Source: Yoonia sp. (GTDB lineage: Bacteria; Pseudomonadota; Alphaproteobacteria; Rhodobacterales; Rhodobacteraceae). Taken from it: a stretch of DNA of 64,000 nt. The stretch lies in NCBI GenBank assembly GCA_029250945.1, contig JAQXEG010000034.1, positions 124,001 to 188,000 of the forward strand, given 5' to 3'. The notes beneath the pieces were generated by a model that saw only the letters and a list, made by a program, of their open reading frames with translations, was not told the origin of the DNA and ran no database searches. The position numbers were made by a program, and so were the translations under genes. Below are positions 36,396-46,468 of the stretch, piece by piece (the stretch's first letter is position 1; each line of letters starts with the position of its first letter).

Positions 36396-37942
36396 CGGCG
36401 TAGCGCGCGGCGGAATTCGCCGAGCCGGAACGCCCCGATCAAATGGCCAATCCCGAAATAGCCGACCACGCCAATAGCAATCAGGATCAACAGCGCGAGG
36501 TAGCGCCATGTTGCCAGACCCAGCATCGGGCCGAGGATAATAGCCGCCACCATCAGGATCGCGCCCATCGCCACGGATGCGCCGATGATCCGCCAGATGC
36601 GTGATTTGAAACGGGCGTCAAACCGCGCCGCGTCCCCCATGCTGCGCGCGCCCCACATCAACAGGCCAACCATGGCCCAGCCCGTCGCCGTTGTCGCAAT
36701 TGCCGCCGCGATAAAGCCCAGCGGGATCGACAGCCCGATTGCCAGCACAAGGTTCACGATCATCGCGGCGAGTGCGTAATAGAATGGCCGCTTGGTGTCT
36801 TCGCGGGCAAAGAACAGCGGTTGCAGGGTTTTTTGCAACACAAACGCGGGCAGGCCGAGGCCATAGATCGCCACCGCAAATGCTGTGGCTGCCGTGTCAT
36901 CGGCGGTAAACGCGCCGCGTTGAAACAGGACCCCGACCAGCGGGATCGGGATTGCGACAAGTGCAATAGCGGCGGGGATGGTCAGGGCCAGCGACAGTTC
37001 GGATGCGCGGTTGAATGCGTCGCGCCCGCCTGCGTCATTACCCGCCCGCAGTTTGCGCGACAGGTCGGGCAAAAGGACGACGCCGATGGCGATGCCCACG
37101 ACGCCAAGCGGCAGTTGATACAAGCGATCCGCGTAGTTAAGCCACGCAACCGCCCCGTCAAAAAAGCTGGCGACTTGGCGTCCAACCAGCAGGTTGATCT
37201 GCACAACACCCCCCGCAAGGGCCGCAGGAGCGGCGATCAGCGCAAGTTTTTTAAGGTCGGGTGTCAGCTTGGGCATTTTCAGCTTCATCGGGAAACCTGC
37301 ACGACGGGCGGCGATGAATACCAACGCTAATTGTGCGACCCCCGCGACGGGCACAGCCCAAGCAAGGGACTGCCCAATGTTCAGGTTGTCGGGCGTGCCA
37401 AATATCGCCGTGCCGACCAGCGCCAGAATGAAAATCACATTCAGCAAAACATGCGTTGCCGCTGCGGCCACGAAGCGCCCTGTTGCGTTCAAAACGCCGG
37501 ACAGCAGCGCCGAAAGCGAGATGAACAGGATGTAGGGAAACGCGATCCGGCCATAGGTTACGGCCAGATCGAACCGTTCATCGGCCATGAACCCCGACGC
37601 CATCGCAGCCACTAACGCGGGCATTGCGATGATCCCGATTGCGGTAAAGACGGTTAGCAGGCCTGCCATGCCGACAAATGCGTCTTGGGCGAATTTTGCA
37701 GGGTCGTCGCCACCTTCGACCTTTTTGGAAAACATCGGCACAAAGGCCATGTTGAACGCCCCTTCGGCAAAGAAACGGCGGAACAGATTGGGTAGCGAAA
37801 AGGCGACAAGGAACGCCTCGGCCACGGGGCCTGTGCCCAGAAAGCTGGCGATCAGGATATCGCGCACAAAGCCCATGACGCGGCTAAGCAGCGTCCAGAT
37901 ACCGACGGTAAAGAAGCCAGCCATCAATCGGATCGGTTTCAT
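36392..37942 (-). CDS. murJ: lipid II flippase MurJ
   Basis: A 516-residue, about 14-helix MOP-superfamily protein. GFFTVGIWTLLSRVMGFVRD with the conserved arginines opens helix 1, and LFRRFFAEGAFNMAFVPMFS is the family signature. It moves lipid II across the inner membrane for peptidoglycan synthesis. Its start overlaps the glnD stop (ATGA), so glnD and murJ are coupled, as in related genomes. Confidence 0.95.
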   Translation of the reverse strand: MKPIRLMAGFFTVGIWTLLSRVMGFVRDILIASFLGTGPVAEAFLVAFSLPNLFRRFFAEGAFNMAFVPMFSKKVEGGDDPAKFAQDAFVGMAGLLTVFTAIGIIAMPALVAAMASGFMADERFDLAVTYGRIAFPYILFISLSALLSGVLNATGRFVAAAATHVLLNVIFILALVGTAIFGTPDNLNIGQSLAWAVPVAGVAQLALVFIAARRAGFPMKLKMPKLTPDLKKLALIAAPAALAGGVVQINLLVGRQVASFFDGAVAWLNYADRLYQLPLGVVGIAIGVVLLPDLSRKLRAGNDAGGRDAFNRASELSLALTIPAAIALVAIPIPLVGVLFQRGAFTADDTAATAFAVAIYGLGLPAFVLQKTLQPLFFAREDTKRPFYYALAAMIVNLVLAIGLSIPLGFIAAAIATTATGWAMVGLLMWGARSMGDAARFDARFKSRIWRIIGASVAMGAILMVAAIILGPMLGLATWRYLALLILIAIGVVGYFGIGHLIGAFRLGEFRRALRR

Positions 37943-40713
37943 GAACGTGCCCTTTCGGCGCCTTGCAGGATCGCGTCGCGCAATTTGCGTTCCAACCCGT
38001 CGCGTTTCGCTTGGGCGTGGAATTTCAGCCCCACCATATCCTTGACATAAAACGTATCCACCACTTGTTCCCCGAATGTCGCGATCACCGCACTGGCGAT
38101 ATAGACGTGGTTATGTGCAAGGGTGCGTGTCAAATCGAACAGAAGTCCGGGACGATCGCGCGTGTCGACCTCGATGATTGTGTAAATCTCGGACCCGGTA
38201 TTGTCGAAGGTGATGTGGGTCGGGACGCGGAAGGCGCGCTCGCGTTTCTTGATTTTGTCGCGGTCCTTGAGGGCGTCGCGGGCCACGACCTCTCCACGGA
38301 GGGTTTTTGCGATCATCTGGCGCAGGCGGGGTAGGCGGGCCGCCTCATACGGGCTGCCGTCGGCGTCCTGAATCCAGAAAACAGCCGTCGCATAGCCGTC
38401 CTTGGACGTGTATGTCCGCGCATCCACGACGTTGGCCCCCACAAGCGCCAGTGCGCCTGTCATCCGGCTAAAGAGACCGGGGTGATCGACCATGGCCAGA
38501 CAGGCGCGGGTGGCGTCGCGGTCTTCGTCCAACATCAGGTCGATGCTGATTTCATTGTCGTTTACGTCGCGCAGCAGGTCGGCGAAAATACGGTGTGCGG
38601 TCAGCGGCAACCCCTGCCAATAGGGGCCGTAGTGGCGTGATGTTTCCGCGCGCAGGTCCTTAGTCGGCCAATCGGCAAGGGCGGTGCGCAGGGCGCGCTT
38701 TGCCTCAACCTCTCGGGTGTCGCGGTTCAGATCTTCGAGCCCGTTTTCAAGCGCATCTTTGGTGGCCGCATGCAGGTTGCGGATCAGCACCGCCTTCCAG
38801 TTGTTCCACGTGCCAGGGCCAACGCCGCGGATGTCGCAGACGGTTAGCACGGTCAGCAAATCCAGCCGTTCAACGGATTTCACCATCTTCGCAAAATCCC
38901 GCACGGTGCGCGGTTCAGAAATATCACGTTTCTGGGCGACATCGGACATCAGCAGGTGATAGCGGATCAGCCATTCGACGGTTTCGCAATCCTTCTTGGA
39001 CAGACCCAGCCGTGGGGCCACGACGCGCGCGATTTGTGCGCCAAGGATCGAGTGATCCTCTGGCCGGCCCTTGCCAATATCATGCAGCAGAAGGGCCACG
39101 TAGATGACCCGCCTGTTGATCCCCTTATTCAGGATGGATGAGGCAACGGGCAGCTCTTCAATCAGCTCCTCGCGTTCAATCTTGGCCAGATGGCTGATGG
39201 TCTGGATCGTGTGTTCGTCGACGGTGTAGTGGTGATACATGTTGAATTGCATCATCGCGACGATGTTTGCAAATTCGGGGATAAAGGCGCCCAGCACCCC
39301 CAGTTCGTTCATCCGCCGCAGCCCCCGTTCGGGGTTGCCGTGTTTCAGCATCGTATCAAGGAACAGCTTGGCCGCGTCCTTGTTCACCTGCATATCGGTG
39401 TCGATCAGATGCAGGTTCGCCGCGATCAGACGCATGGCATCGGGGTGCAGTAGGGTACCGGTGCGCAGCGCCTCCTCGAATATCCGCAGCATATTGAGCG
39501 GGTCGCCAAGGAACGCGTTTACGTCGTCTACCGTGATCCGGTTTTGCAAAATCGCATAGGGCGGTTTCGTCTTTTTGCGCCGTTTGAAAAACCGTTCCAG
39601 CATAGGTTCGGGTTTTGCGTGCGCTGCCTCTTGGGCGGTTAGGAAGACGCGGGTCAGCTCGCCGACTTGGGTGGCGTGGCGGAAATAGTCTTGCATGAAA
39701 TGTTCAACCGCGCGGCGCCCGTCGCCGTCGGTATAGCCCATGCACCCCGCGACCTCGACCTGAAGGTCAAATGTCAGCTGGTCCATAGGCCGTTTGGTCA
39801 GCAGATGTAGGTGACAGCGCACCGCCCACAGGAATTCCTCGGCGTTGCGAAATGTGTCGTATTCGTCTTGAGTGAATACCTTGTGATCGACCAATTCGCG
39901 GGCGTGTTTGACGCCGTTCACATATTTGCCGATCCAATATAGCGATTGCAGATCGCGCAGCCCGCCTTTGCCTTCTTTGACATTGGGTTCCACGACGTAG
40001 CGTTGGCCGCCTTGTTTGCGGTGCCGCTCTGCGCGTTCGGTCAGCTTGGCGTCGATAAATTCGGGTGCGGTGGATTTGAAAAGCTCGGACCAAAGCCGCT
40101 GGCCCAGCTCCTCTGACAGGGAGATGTCACCGGCGATATAGCGATGTTCGACAAGTGATGTGCGGATCGTGAAATCGTCACGGCCAAGTCTGATACAGTC
40201 TTTGACGGTGCGGCTGGCATGCCCGACCTTTAGCTTCAGGTCCCACAGGACGTAGAGCATGGATTCAATCACGCTTTCAGCCCAAGGGGTGATTTTATAG
40301 GGCGTCAGAAACAGCAGATCGACATCCGATTGCGGGGCCATTTCACCGCGTCCATAACCACCCACCGCAATAAGCGACAACCGTTCGCTTTCGGTGGGGT
40401 TGGGCAGGGGATGCAGGATTTGCGTAGCGACAAACAGCACCTCTTGCACGATCTGATCGGTCAGCCAGCTGATTGCGCGGGTGGTCGGTCGGGCATTGAA
40501 CGGATCGGCCAGAAACGCATCGGTGATCGTTTGGCGGCCTGCCTTTTGCACGTTTGACAGAACGGTGACCGTGGCCCGCCGGATCGCGGCGGCATCTTTG
40601 GCATCGGCAACTGCGGCACTCAGAGCTGCGCGCACGTTGCCTGCGTCAAAAATAGACTGCGCCGGACAGATCAATCTATCCGGCGCAGACAATGGATGGG
40701 TTGGCGTGGTCAA
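37939..40713 (-). CDS. glnD: [protein-PII] uridylyltransferase / uridylyl-removing enzyme
   Basis: From a TTG at 40713 the product is 924 residues, near the usual about 930; no ATG is available without running into the upstream gene. The nucleotidyltransferase motif is GGYGRGEMAPQSDVDLLFL, the HD domain has LHDIGKGRPEDHSILG, and two ACT domains at the C-terminus (VDHPGLFSRMTGALALVG, DTRDRPGLLFDLTRTLAHNH) sense glutamine. It uridylylates PII proteins in nitrogen control. It begins five bases after the stop of the LpoA-like gene. Confidence 0.93.
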   Translation of the reverse strand: MTTPTHPLSAPDRLICPAQSIFDAGNVRAALSAAVADAKDAAAIRRATVTVLSNVQKAGRQTITDAFLADPFNARPTTRAISWLTDQIVQEVLFVATQILHPLPNPTESERLSLIAVGGYGRGEMAPQSDVDLLFLTPYKITPWAESVIESMLYVLWDLKLKVGHASRTVKDCIRLGRDDFTIRTSLVEHRYIAGDISLSEELGQRLWSELFKSTAPEFIDAKLTERAERHRKQGGQRYVVEPNVKEGKGGLRDLQSLYWIGKYVNGVKHARELVDHKVFTQDEYDTFRNAEEFLWAVRCHLHLLTKRPMDQLTFDLQVEVAGCMGYTDGDGRRAVEHFMQDYFRHATQVGELTRVFLTAQEAAHAKPEPMLERFFKRRKKTKPPYAILQNRITVDDVNAFLGDPLNMLRIFEEALRTGTLLHPDAMRLIAANLHLIDTDMQVNKDAAKLFLDTMLKHGNPERGLRRMNELGVLGAFIPEFANIVAMMQFNMYHHYTVDEHTIQTISHLAKIEREELIEELPVASSILNKGINRRVIYVALLLHDIGKGRPEDHSILGAQIARVVAPRLGLSKKDCETVEWLIRYHLLMSDVAQKRDISEPRTVRDFAKMVKSVERLDLLTVLTVCDIRGVGPGTWNNWKAVLIRNLHAATKDALENGLEDLNRDTREVEAKRALRTALADWPTKDLRAETSRHYGPYWQGLPLTAHRIFADLLRDVNDNEISIDLMLDEDRDATRACLAMVDHPGLFSRMTGALALVGANVVDARTYTSKDGYATAVFWIQDADGSPYEAARLPRLRQMIAKTLRGEVVARDALKDRDKIKKRERAFRVPTHITFDNTGSEIYTIIEVDTRDRPGLLFDLTRTLAHNHVYIASAVIATFGEQVVDTFYVKDMVGLKFHAQAKRDGLERKLRDAILQGAERARS

Positions 40714-40717
40714 GGAT

Positions 40718-41905
40718 TTACAGACCAGCACCACCGAAGCTGCGCGGTGCGGCTTCCAGAATGACAGTCTGGTTGTTGCGGATCGTGGCAACCGCAAGCC
40801 CGCGTTCATTCAGCCCGTTCGGCAAAAGGCGGAAGATGCCCGATGTGCCTTGTATCCCTTGGGGTGAGGTCAGCGCCTGCTTTGTCAGCGCATTTGCGTT
40901 GCCACGCTTGACCAGCGCACCAATCGCTGCAATCCCGTCGTAAGACAGACCTGCTAATGGATGCGGGTTATCACCATAGGCGGCGGCATAACGGCCGCGG
41001 AACAGGTTCATCATGTTCTGGTCGGGGATCGCAAACAGGCCACCCTGCAATCCAGGCAGCGCGAGCGCTTGTGGCGCAGAGTCCCATTGGGTCAGGCCAA
41101 GGAATTGCGTGCTGGACGGGTTCAACCCAGCTTCTGGCAATGCGGTGGCAAGGATCGGCAGATCGGCGTTAACCCCCCCCGTTAGAAAGACCGCATCTGC
41201 GCCGCCGGATTTGGCCGCCGCTGCGATCCGCCCTGCGGAAGACACGATGCCCTGCTGGGACAATGGATAGCTTTCGATTGCGGTGACTTGGCCGCCGTTG
41301 TTGCGCACGGCTGTTGCGATTGCGTCGCGGCCGAATTCACCATCGATGTTTTCGCCATAGACAATCGCATAGCGGCTGATCCCTTGGCGGTTCGAATAGC
41401 CGACCAACCGGTTGGCTGTGTTCTGGAACGTGGCCCCAAGGACAAACACGTTGCCGCCAGCAATCGACGGGTTGTTCGAAAACGCAAGGACGTTGACGTT
41501 GCGATCAGCGACCGCGACACCCGCGGCGTTTGCAGCCTCACCAAACAGCGGACCAAGGATGATCTTGGCGCCTTCGTTCACGGCCTGATTGGCGACAGCG
41601 GCTGCGCGCACGAGATCGGCCCCAGTATTATAGACGCGCAGGTCAATCTGAACCCCATCAAGGTCCGAAATCGCAAGCCTTGCGGCGTTTTCAAGGTTGG
41701 CCGCCAAAAAGCTGTCAGACCCTTGGTCGGACCCGCCTGGCACCAAAAGTGCGACTTGCACAGCCGCTGTCGGATCAATCTGTTGGCCGGTTTTTCCGCC
41801 CGGGCCAACGAGCGCGATAGGATCACATGCGGCAAGCCAGACGAATGACATCAGCGCAAAAATACGTGCGACCGCCTTGCAGGCACTTGGTAAACGGGCA
41901 AACAT
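40718..41905 (-). CDS. penicillin-binding-protein activator-like lipoprotein (LpoA C-domain family)
   Basis: The start at MFARLPSACKAVARIFAL has AAGGGAG upstream and gives 395 residues. A lipobox FVWLAAC places the lipidated cysteine near residue 25. The rest is a periplasmic-binding-protein fold: VALLVPGGSDQGSDSFLAAN, IILGPLFGEAANAAGVAVAD, AFSNNPSIAGGNVFVLG. The family is related to LpoA, the outer-membrane activator of PBP1A; a ligand-binding role is also possible. It is divergent from rsmI, the usual pairing. Confidence 0.88.
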   Translation of the reverse strand: MFARLPSACKAVARIFALMSFVWLAACDPIALVGPGGKTGQQIDPTAAVQVALLVPGGSDQGSDSFLAANLENAARLAISDLDGVQIDLRVYNTGADLVRAAAVANQAVNEGAKIILGPLFGEAANAAGVAVADRNVNVLAFSNNPSIAGGNVFVLGATFQNTANRLVGYSNRQGISRYAIVYGENIDGEFGRDAIATAVRNNGGQVTAIESYPLSQQGIVSSAGRIAAAAKSGGADAVFLTGGVNADLPILATALPEAGLNPSSTQFLGLTQWDSAPQALALPGLQGGLFAIPDQNMMNLFRGRYAAAYGDNPHPLAGLSYDGIAAIGALVKRGNANALTKQALTSPQGIQGTSGIFRLLPNGLNERGLAVATIRNNQTVILEAAPRSFGGAGL

Positions 41906-42014
41906 GATTAAAACTCCCTTGTGGTGGCTTGACCTTATTGTCTGGTGCGCGCAACTGCGCCCAATGGCCTTCACTCGGGAACCATAATACCGCACCAACC
42001 ACAAGGGTCCAGTT

Positions 42015-42875
42015 ATGAATTTTGTGACCAAGCCGCTCTCCGCCGGTTTGTATTTTGTCGCCACCCCGATTGGATCGGCGCGGGATATGACACTGCGCGG
42101 GTTGGATATTCTGGCGTCGGCTGACGTTTTGGCCGCAGAAGACACGCGGACGGCACGCAAATTGATGGACATCCACGGGGTGCCGTTGAACGGGCGGCAG
42201 GTGGTCGCGTTTCATGATCATACCCACGACGGGGCTACCAAACGGTTTGTCGATGCGATCCAAGCTGGGCAATCAGTGGCGTATGTATCCGAGGCCGGAA
42301 CGCCACTTGTCGCGGACCCGGGGTATGAATTGGGCCGCGCTGTGATCGAGGCGGATTTACCCGTAACGACCGCGCCGGGGGCGTCCGCCGTAATCGCTGC
42401 GCTGACCGTGTCTGGCCTGCCAACAGACCGTTTTGCATTCGTGGGGTTCCTGTCGTCGGCCAAAAAACAAAGGGAAACAGAGATCGCAGAACTGCGCGAT
42501 GTGCCGTTCACGCTTGTTTTTTATGAAAGCCCCAAACGCGTTAGGGAAATGTTATGTGATTTGCGCGATGTATTGGGGGGGGAACGTCAGGCGGTTGTCT
42601 GTCGGGAACTGACGAAAAAGTTTGAAGAAACCCAACGGGGATCATTGTCAGAGCTTGTTGATGTTTTTGACGGGCGCACGATCAAGGGTGAAATCGTGGT
42701 TCTTGTTGGGCGTTCTGGCGCGACTGAGGTGGCCGTGCTGGATGTTGAAACAGCTTTACGTGATGCGATGAAAACGATGCGTGTAAAAGACGCTGCAACG
42801 GTGGTAGCGGGTGCCTTGGGGTTGCCAAGGCGTCAGGTTTATCAACTAGCCCTTGGCCTAGGAGACGATGAATGA
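42015..42875 (+). CDS. rsmI: 16S rRNA (cytidine(1402)-2'-O)-methyltransferase
   Basis: The 286-residue protein has the tetrapyrrole-methylase fold: GLYFVATPIGSARDMTLRGL, AAEDTRTARKLM, YVSEAGTPLVADPGYELGRA, and FYESPKRVREML. It methylates C1402 in 16S rRNA. An AAGGG lies nine bases before the ATG. Its last bases overlap the probable start of the YraN gene (ATGA). Confidence 0.95.
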   Translation: MNFVTKPLSAGLYFVATPIGSARDMTLRGLDILASADVLAAEDTRTARKLMDIHGVPLNGRQVVAFHDHTHDGATKRFVDAIQAGQSVAYVSEAGTPLVADPGYELGRAVIEADLPVTTAPGASAVIAALTVSGLPTDRFAFVGFLSSAKKQRETEIAELRDVPFTLVFYESPKRVREMLCDLRDVLGGERQAVVCRELTKKFEETQRGSLSELVDVFDGRTIKGEIVVLVGRSGATEVAVLDVETALRDAMKTMRVKDAATVVAGALGLPRRQVYQLALGLGDDE

Positions 42876-43228
42876 GCTGACAAACCGGATATCATGCAGG
42901 CCTTGTGGCAGAGGATATTGTGGCGCGTGATTACACGGGCCGTGCCCACGCTGTTGCTGCAAAACGGTGGCGTGGTCTGGGTGGTGAAATTGATCTGGTG
43001 ATGCGCAACGGATTGCAGGTTGTGTTTGTCGAAGTGAAGAAAAGCGCGAGTTTTGCCCGCGCCGCCACACGGCTAAGCCAGAAACAGATGCATCGTTTGG
43101 TGGCGGCGGGTTCAGAATTCCTCGCTAATGAACCGAACGGCCAGTTGACTGAAGTGCGGTTTGATCTCGCGCTCGTCAATGGTCAGGGTCAGGTACAAGT
43201 GATCAAAAATGCGTTTGGCGCAGCCTAG
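42872..43228 (+). pseudogene. YraN/UPF0102 family nuclease-like protein with TGA at codon 3
   Basis: An ATG overlaps the rsmI stop, the normal YraN position, but reads ATG-AGC-TGA. After the stop the frame continues QTGYHAGLVAEDIVARDY, then WRGLGGEIDLVMRNGLQVVF and VEVKKSASFARAATRL, the intact endonuclease-like YraN core (E, D and ExK). A GTG at 42905 could restart translation with a loss of about 11 residues, so partial function is possible. CGA to TGA or TGG to TGA would explain the stop. Confidence 0.65.
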
Positions 43229-43294
43229 CGGCGGTTGAACCTGCGCGACCCATGGGCCATGTAACGGGAACCCCTGCTAATTATGAGGCCCGCC

Positions 43295-44233
43295 ATGTCC
43301 CTAAAAGTTGCTATTCAAATGGACCCGATTGGTTCCATTGATATTAATGCCGACAGCTCTTTCCGCATCGCGGAAGAGGCACAGGCACGTGGTCACACGT
43401 TGTTTTATTACACCCCTGACAAGTTGGCCTATCAAGAGGGGCGGGTGACGGCACGCGGTTGGCCGTTGACCGTACAACGTGTCAAAGGTGATCACTTTTC
43501 CCTCGGTGATGAGGTGGAAGTCGATTTGTCAGACTTCGATGTTGTCTGGCTTCGGCAGGACCCGCCATTTGACATGGGGTACATCACAACCACCCATATT
43601 CTGGACATGATCCATCCTGATACGCTCGTGGTGAATGATCCGACATGGGTACGGAATTATCCCGAAAAGCTATTGGTTTTGGACTTCCCCGATCTGACGC
43701 CACCCACAATGATTGCCCGCGATCTCGATACGCTCAAGGATTTTCGGGCTCGTCATGGCGATGTGATCCTCAAGCCGCTGTATGGCAATGGCGGCGCGGG
43801 TGTTTTCAAATTGCGTCAGGATGATAGCAACCTTGCCTCGCTTCATGAGATGTTTACCGGCATTAACCGCGAGCCGTTGATTATGCAGAAATTTCTGCCG
43901 GATGTTTCCAAGGGCGATAAACGCGTCATTCTTGTGGATGGGGAACCCGTCGGTGCAATCAATCGCGTGCCCGCCGCAGGTGAAACACGGTCGAATATGC
44001 ATGTTGGCGGCCGCCCTGAAAAGGTTGAGCTGACCGCGCGTGATTTGGAAATTTGCGCAGCGATTGGTCCGCTTTTGCGCGAAAAGGGCCAGATTTTTGT
44101 GGGCATCGACGTCATCGGTGACTGGTTGACCGAGATCAACGTCACATCGCCGACCGGTTTGCAGGAATTGGAACGCTTTGACGGTACGAATGTCACCGCT
44201 AAAATTTGGGAAGCGATCGAGGCGCGCCGCTAG
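43295..44233 (+). CDS. gshB: glutathione synthase
   Basis: The second ATG ([20 protein letters not shown]) has GAGG seven bases upstream and gives 312 residues. The ATP-grasp fold shows [36 protein letters not shown] and [20 protein letters not shown]. It joins gamma-glutamylcysteine and glycine. It follows YraN by 66 bases on the same strand and is convergent with the phosphatase gene; the 115-bp gap between them contains a probable imperfect hairpin terminator. Confidence 0.95.
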   Translation: MSLKVAIQMDPIGSIDINADSSFRIAEEAQARGHTLFYYTPDKLAYQEGRVTARGWPLTVQRVKGDHFSLGDEVEVDLSDFDVVWLRQDPPFDMGYITTTHILDMIHPDTLVVNDPTWVRNYPEKLLVLDFPDLTPPTMIARDLDTLKDFRARHGDVILKPLYGNGGAGVFKLRQDDSNLASLHEMFTGINREPLIMQKFLPDVSKGDKRVILVDGEPVGAINRVPAAGETRSNMHVGGRPEKVELTARDLEICAAIGPLLREKGQIFVGIDVIGDWLTEINVTSPTGLQELERFDGTNVTAKIWEAIEARR

Positions 44234-44348
44234 TCGTCTTTTGCCAAGGCGAGCCTGAAGCTCACCGCTTTGGCGACATGTGGATGGCGCACGGTTTGTG
44301 AATTATCGAGGTCCACAATTGTGCGGACCACTCAAGTGGGGCTGATCA

Positions 44349-44915
44349 TCACGCAACGTGATTGATCAGTGGCGCATCCCATGCCGTGCCTGTCTGGATT
44401 TTGGTGATCGACAGGTTGCTGATCTTATGGCCAAAGGCGGCGTAGGCGTCGATCCCAAGCGCGCGCTGCACCTGCGTCAGGATCACGCCAAAATGGGCGA
44501 CGACGATAATATCGCTGTGGCCCAGCGCAACATAGCGATCGATCGCGCCGTCCACACGGGTGCGCACCATGTTCCAGCTTTCGCCATTGGGCGGGGCGAT
44601 ATCACCGGGGGTTTCCCAATAGGCGCGGATTAGGGCGGGGTCGCGCGCCTCGGCCTCGGCAAAGGTCTGGCCGTCCCAATCGCCGAAATTGATTTCGCGC
44701 AAGGCCGCGTCGTGGGGCAGGCGCGGGGTATGCCCGATGGCGGTGGCCGTTTCGACGGCGCGGATCAGATCGGATGACACGACGGGCGCGCTGGGAAGTG
44801 CGGTGCGCAAGCGGTCAATCGCGGCGGTGTCTGACAGGTCGGCGGGCAAATCGGTCCAGCCGATCATCGCCTTGGCGTGCGTCGGCCCGTGCCGCACCAT
44901 CCAAAGGGCCGTCAT
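44349..44915 (-). CDS. histidine phosphatase, CobC-like (alpha-ribazole phosphatase)
   Basis: The 188-residue protein has the RHG motif in LWMVRHGPTHAKAMIGWTDL, the second histidine in IIVVAHFGVILTQ and the REINFGDWDGQTFAEAE segment typical of CobC/phosphoglycerate-mutase-like enzymes. It overlaps the cobU stop (ATGA), which supports a role in cobalamin nucleotide-loop assembly (removing phosphate from alpha-ribazole phosphate). Confidence 0.82.
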   Translation of the reverse strand: MTALWMVRHGPTHAKAMIGWTDLPADLSDTAAIDRLRTALPSAPVVSSDLIRAVETATAIGHTPRLPHDAALREINFGDWDGQTFAEAEARDPALIRAYWETPGDIAPPNGESWNMVRTRVDGAIDRYVALGHSDIIVVAHFGVILTQVQRALGIDAYAAFGHKISNLSITKIQTGTAWDAPLINHVA

Positions 44916-45427
44916 TGATCGCCCTTAAGCGTCAGAGGCAGGCCCGCCATCACCGCCACAACCCGATCCGCGTGGGTGGCAAGCGTCTGGTTCAACGCCC
45001 CTTGGGCATTACGGAACCGGCGCGACAGCGCGTTTTCCGGCACGATGCCATAGCCGACCTCGTTCGAGACGATGACAATCGGGTGGGGGCATTGCGCGAT
45101 ACCGGCGAGCAACGCTTCGGTCGCGGCCACAAGATCGTGATCGCCCAAGATCACATTGGTCAGCCAAAGGGTTGCGCAATCAATCAAGATTACCGCGTCG
45201 TCGGGCGCTTGGGCCAAGGCGCCCGCCACATCAATAGGTGCCTCGATTGTGATCCAGTTTGGTCCGCGCTGGATTAGATGTTTTGCAATTTTGTCCGACA
45301 TTTCATCATCGAACACTTGCGCGGTGGCGACGTAAACCTTTAGCAGACCGCCAATAGAACAAAGGGTTTCGGCATATTTCGACTTACCACTGGCCGCCCC
45401 GCCTAGGACCAAAGTGAGTTTAGGCAA
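44912..45427 (-). CDS. cobU: adenosylcobinamide kinase / adenosylcobinamide-phosphate guanylyltransferase
   Basis: From a TTG (LPKLTLVLGGAASGKSKYAE) the product is 171 residues. The P-loop GGAASGKS sits near residue 9, and WLTNVILG and VSNEVGYGIVPENALSRRFR are CobU motifs; the family residue NEVG binds cobinamide. It phosphorylates and then guanylates cobinamide in B12 assembly or salvage. B12 is needed by Ecm in this window. The start is uncertain because no ATG fits; a GTG further upstream gives an unsupported N-terminal extension. Confidence 0.9.
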   Translation of the reverse strand: MPKLTLVLGGAASGKSKYAETLCSIGGLLKVYVATAQVFDDEMSDKIAKHLIQRGPNWITIEAPIDVAGALAQAPDDAVILIDCATLWLTNVILGDHDLVAATEALLAGIAQCPHPIVIVSNEVGYGIVPENALSRRFRNAQGALNQTLATHADRVVAVMAGLPLTLKGDQ

Positions 45428-45524
45428 ATTTTCTTGCAACTGAATATGATCCGTTTCGTTTGTTCTCGCGTAGCAAATGTAACTAGCACAAAAAGTGCGG
45501 CTCACAAGTCTGGGGAGATGTTAC

Positions 45525-46403
45525 ATGGCTATTGGTGTTTATTCGGATCAGGCGCTTTCACGCACCGCGATGAAGGCAGAGATGCTGGACGCGGAAACGG
45601 AGCTGGCGTTGGCTTATGCGTGGCGCGATCAGCGTGATGAACAGGCGTTGCACCGTCTGATCACAGCGTACATGCGACTTGCGATTTCAATGGCTGCGAA
45701 ATTCAAGCGTTACGGCGCCCCGATGAACGATCTGATCCAAGAGGCATCCGTCGGCTTGATGAAAGCGGCAGACAAATTCGACCCGGATCGCGGCGTGCGG
45801 TTTTCGACGTATGCGGTTTGGTGGATCAAAGCATCCATTCAGGATCACGTGATGCGCAACTGGTCGATGGTGCGGACCGGGTCCACGTCATCCCAGAAAT
45901 CCCTTTTCTTCAACATGCGCCGCGTTCAGGCCCGTTTGGAGCGCGAGGCAGCCGCCGAAGGGCGTACGATTGAACGCCACATCCTGCTGCAGGAAATCGC
46001 AACAGAGGTTGGAGTGCCGCTTCATGATGTTGAGATGATGGATGGCCGTTTGTCAGGCTCTGATTTTTCGCTCAACGTGACCCAATCTGCCGAGGATGAG
46101 GGCCGCGAATGGATCGACGTGCTGGAAGATGGCAGCGCACAGGCCGAGGAAACGGTCACCAACAGCCACGACAATGACACCCTGCGTCAGTGGTTGGTTA
46201 CCGCGCTGACATCGCTGAACGACCGCGAACAGTTCATCGTGCGCGAACGCAAGATGCGCGACGAGCCGCGCACGCTTGAAAGCCTTGGCGGTGAGCTGGG
46301 CCTATCCAAGGAACGCGTACGTCAGCTTGAGGCTGCGGCGTTTGGCAAAATGCGCAAAAGCCTTGAGGCGCAGAGCCCAGAAGTGACTGAATTCCTCGCC
46401 TAG
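45525..46403 (+). CDS. rpoH: RNA polymerase sigma-32-type factor RpoH (RpoHII-like)
   Basis: The 292-residue protein starts MAIGVYSDQALSRTAMKAEM, with GGGGAG seven bases upstream. Region 2 reads RLITAYMRLAISMAAKFKRY, DLIQEASVGLMKAADKFDP and FSTYAVWWIKASIQDHVMRN, and region 4 has LGGELGLSKERVRQLEAAAF. The RTGSTSSQKSLFFNMRRVQA segment is the RpoH box. By its N-terminus it resembles the RpoHII type of Rhodobacteraceae, which answers singlet-oxygen and heat stress. It is divergent from cobU. Confidence 0.92.
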   Translation: MAIGVYSDQALSRTAMKAEMLDAETELALAYAWRDQRDEQALHRLITAYMRLAISMAAKFKRYGAPMNDLIQEASVGLMKAADKFDPDRGVRFSTYAVWWIKASIQDHVMRNWSMVRTGSTSSQKSLFFNMRRVQARLEREAAAEGRTIERHILLQEIATEVGVPLHDVEMMDGRLSGSDFSLNVTQSAEDEGREWIDVLEDGSAQAEETVTNSHDNDTLRQWLVTALTSLNDREQFIVRERKMRDEPRTLESLGGELGLSKERVRQLEAAAFGKMRKSLEAQSPEVTEFLA

Positions 46404-46468
46404 GTCGCGCATTGTCATTACGCCCCGTTCTGCCCTAATGTCCCGGTTGTAATGACCGGAGGCATCAG

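Noticed and set aside
44234-44348. Possible small RNA or riboswitch between gshB and the CobC-like gene because of two imperfect hairpins.
   Set aside because: The genes are convergent and the hairpins fit ordinary transcription ends; no conserved riboswitch core is visible.
45428-45524. Cobalamin riboswitch or ROSE-type thermometer between cobU and rpoH.
   Set aside because: No B12-box-like sequence and no fourU/ROSE pairing with the rpoH ribosome binding site could be seen in the about 100-bp gap.
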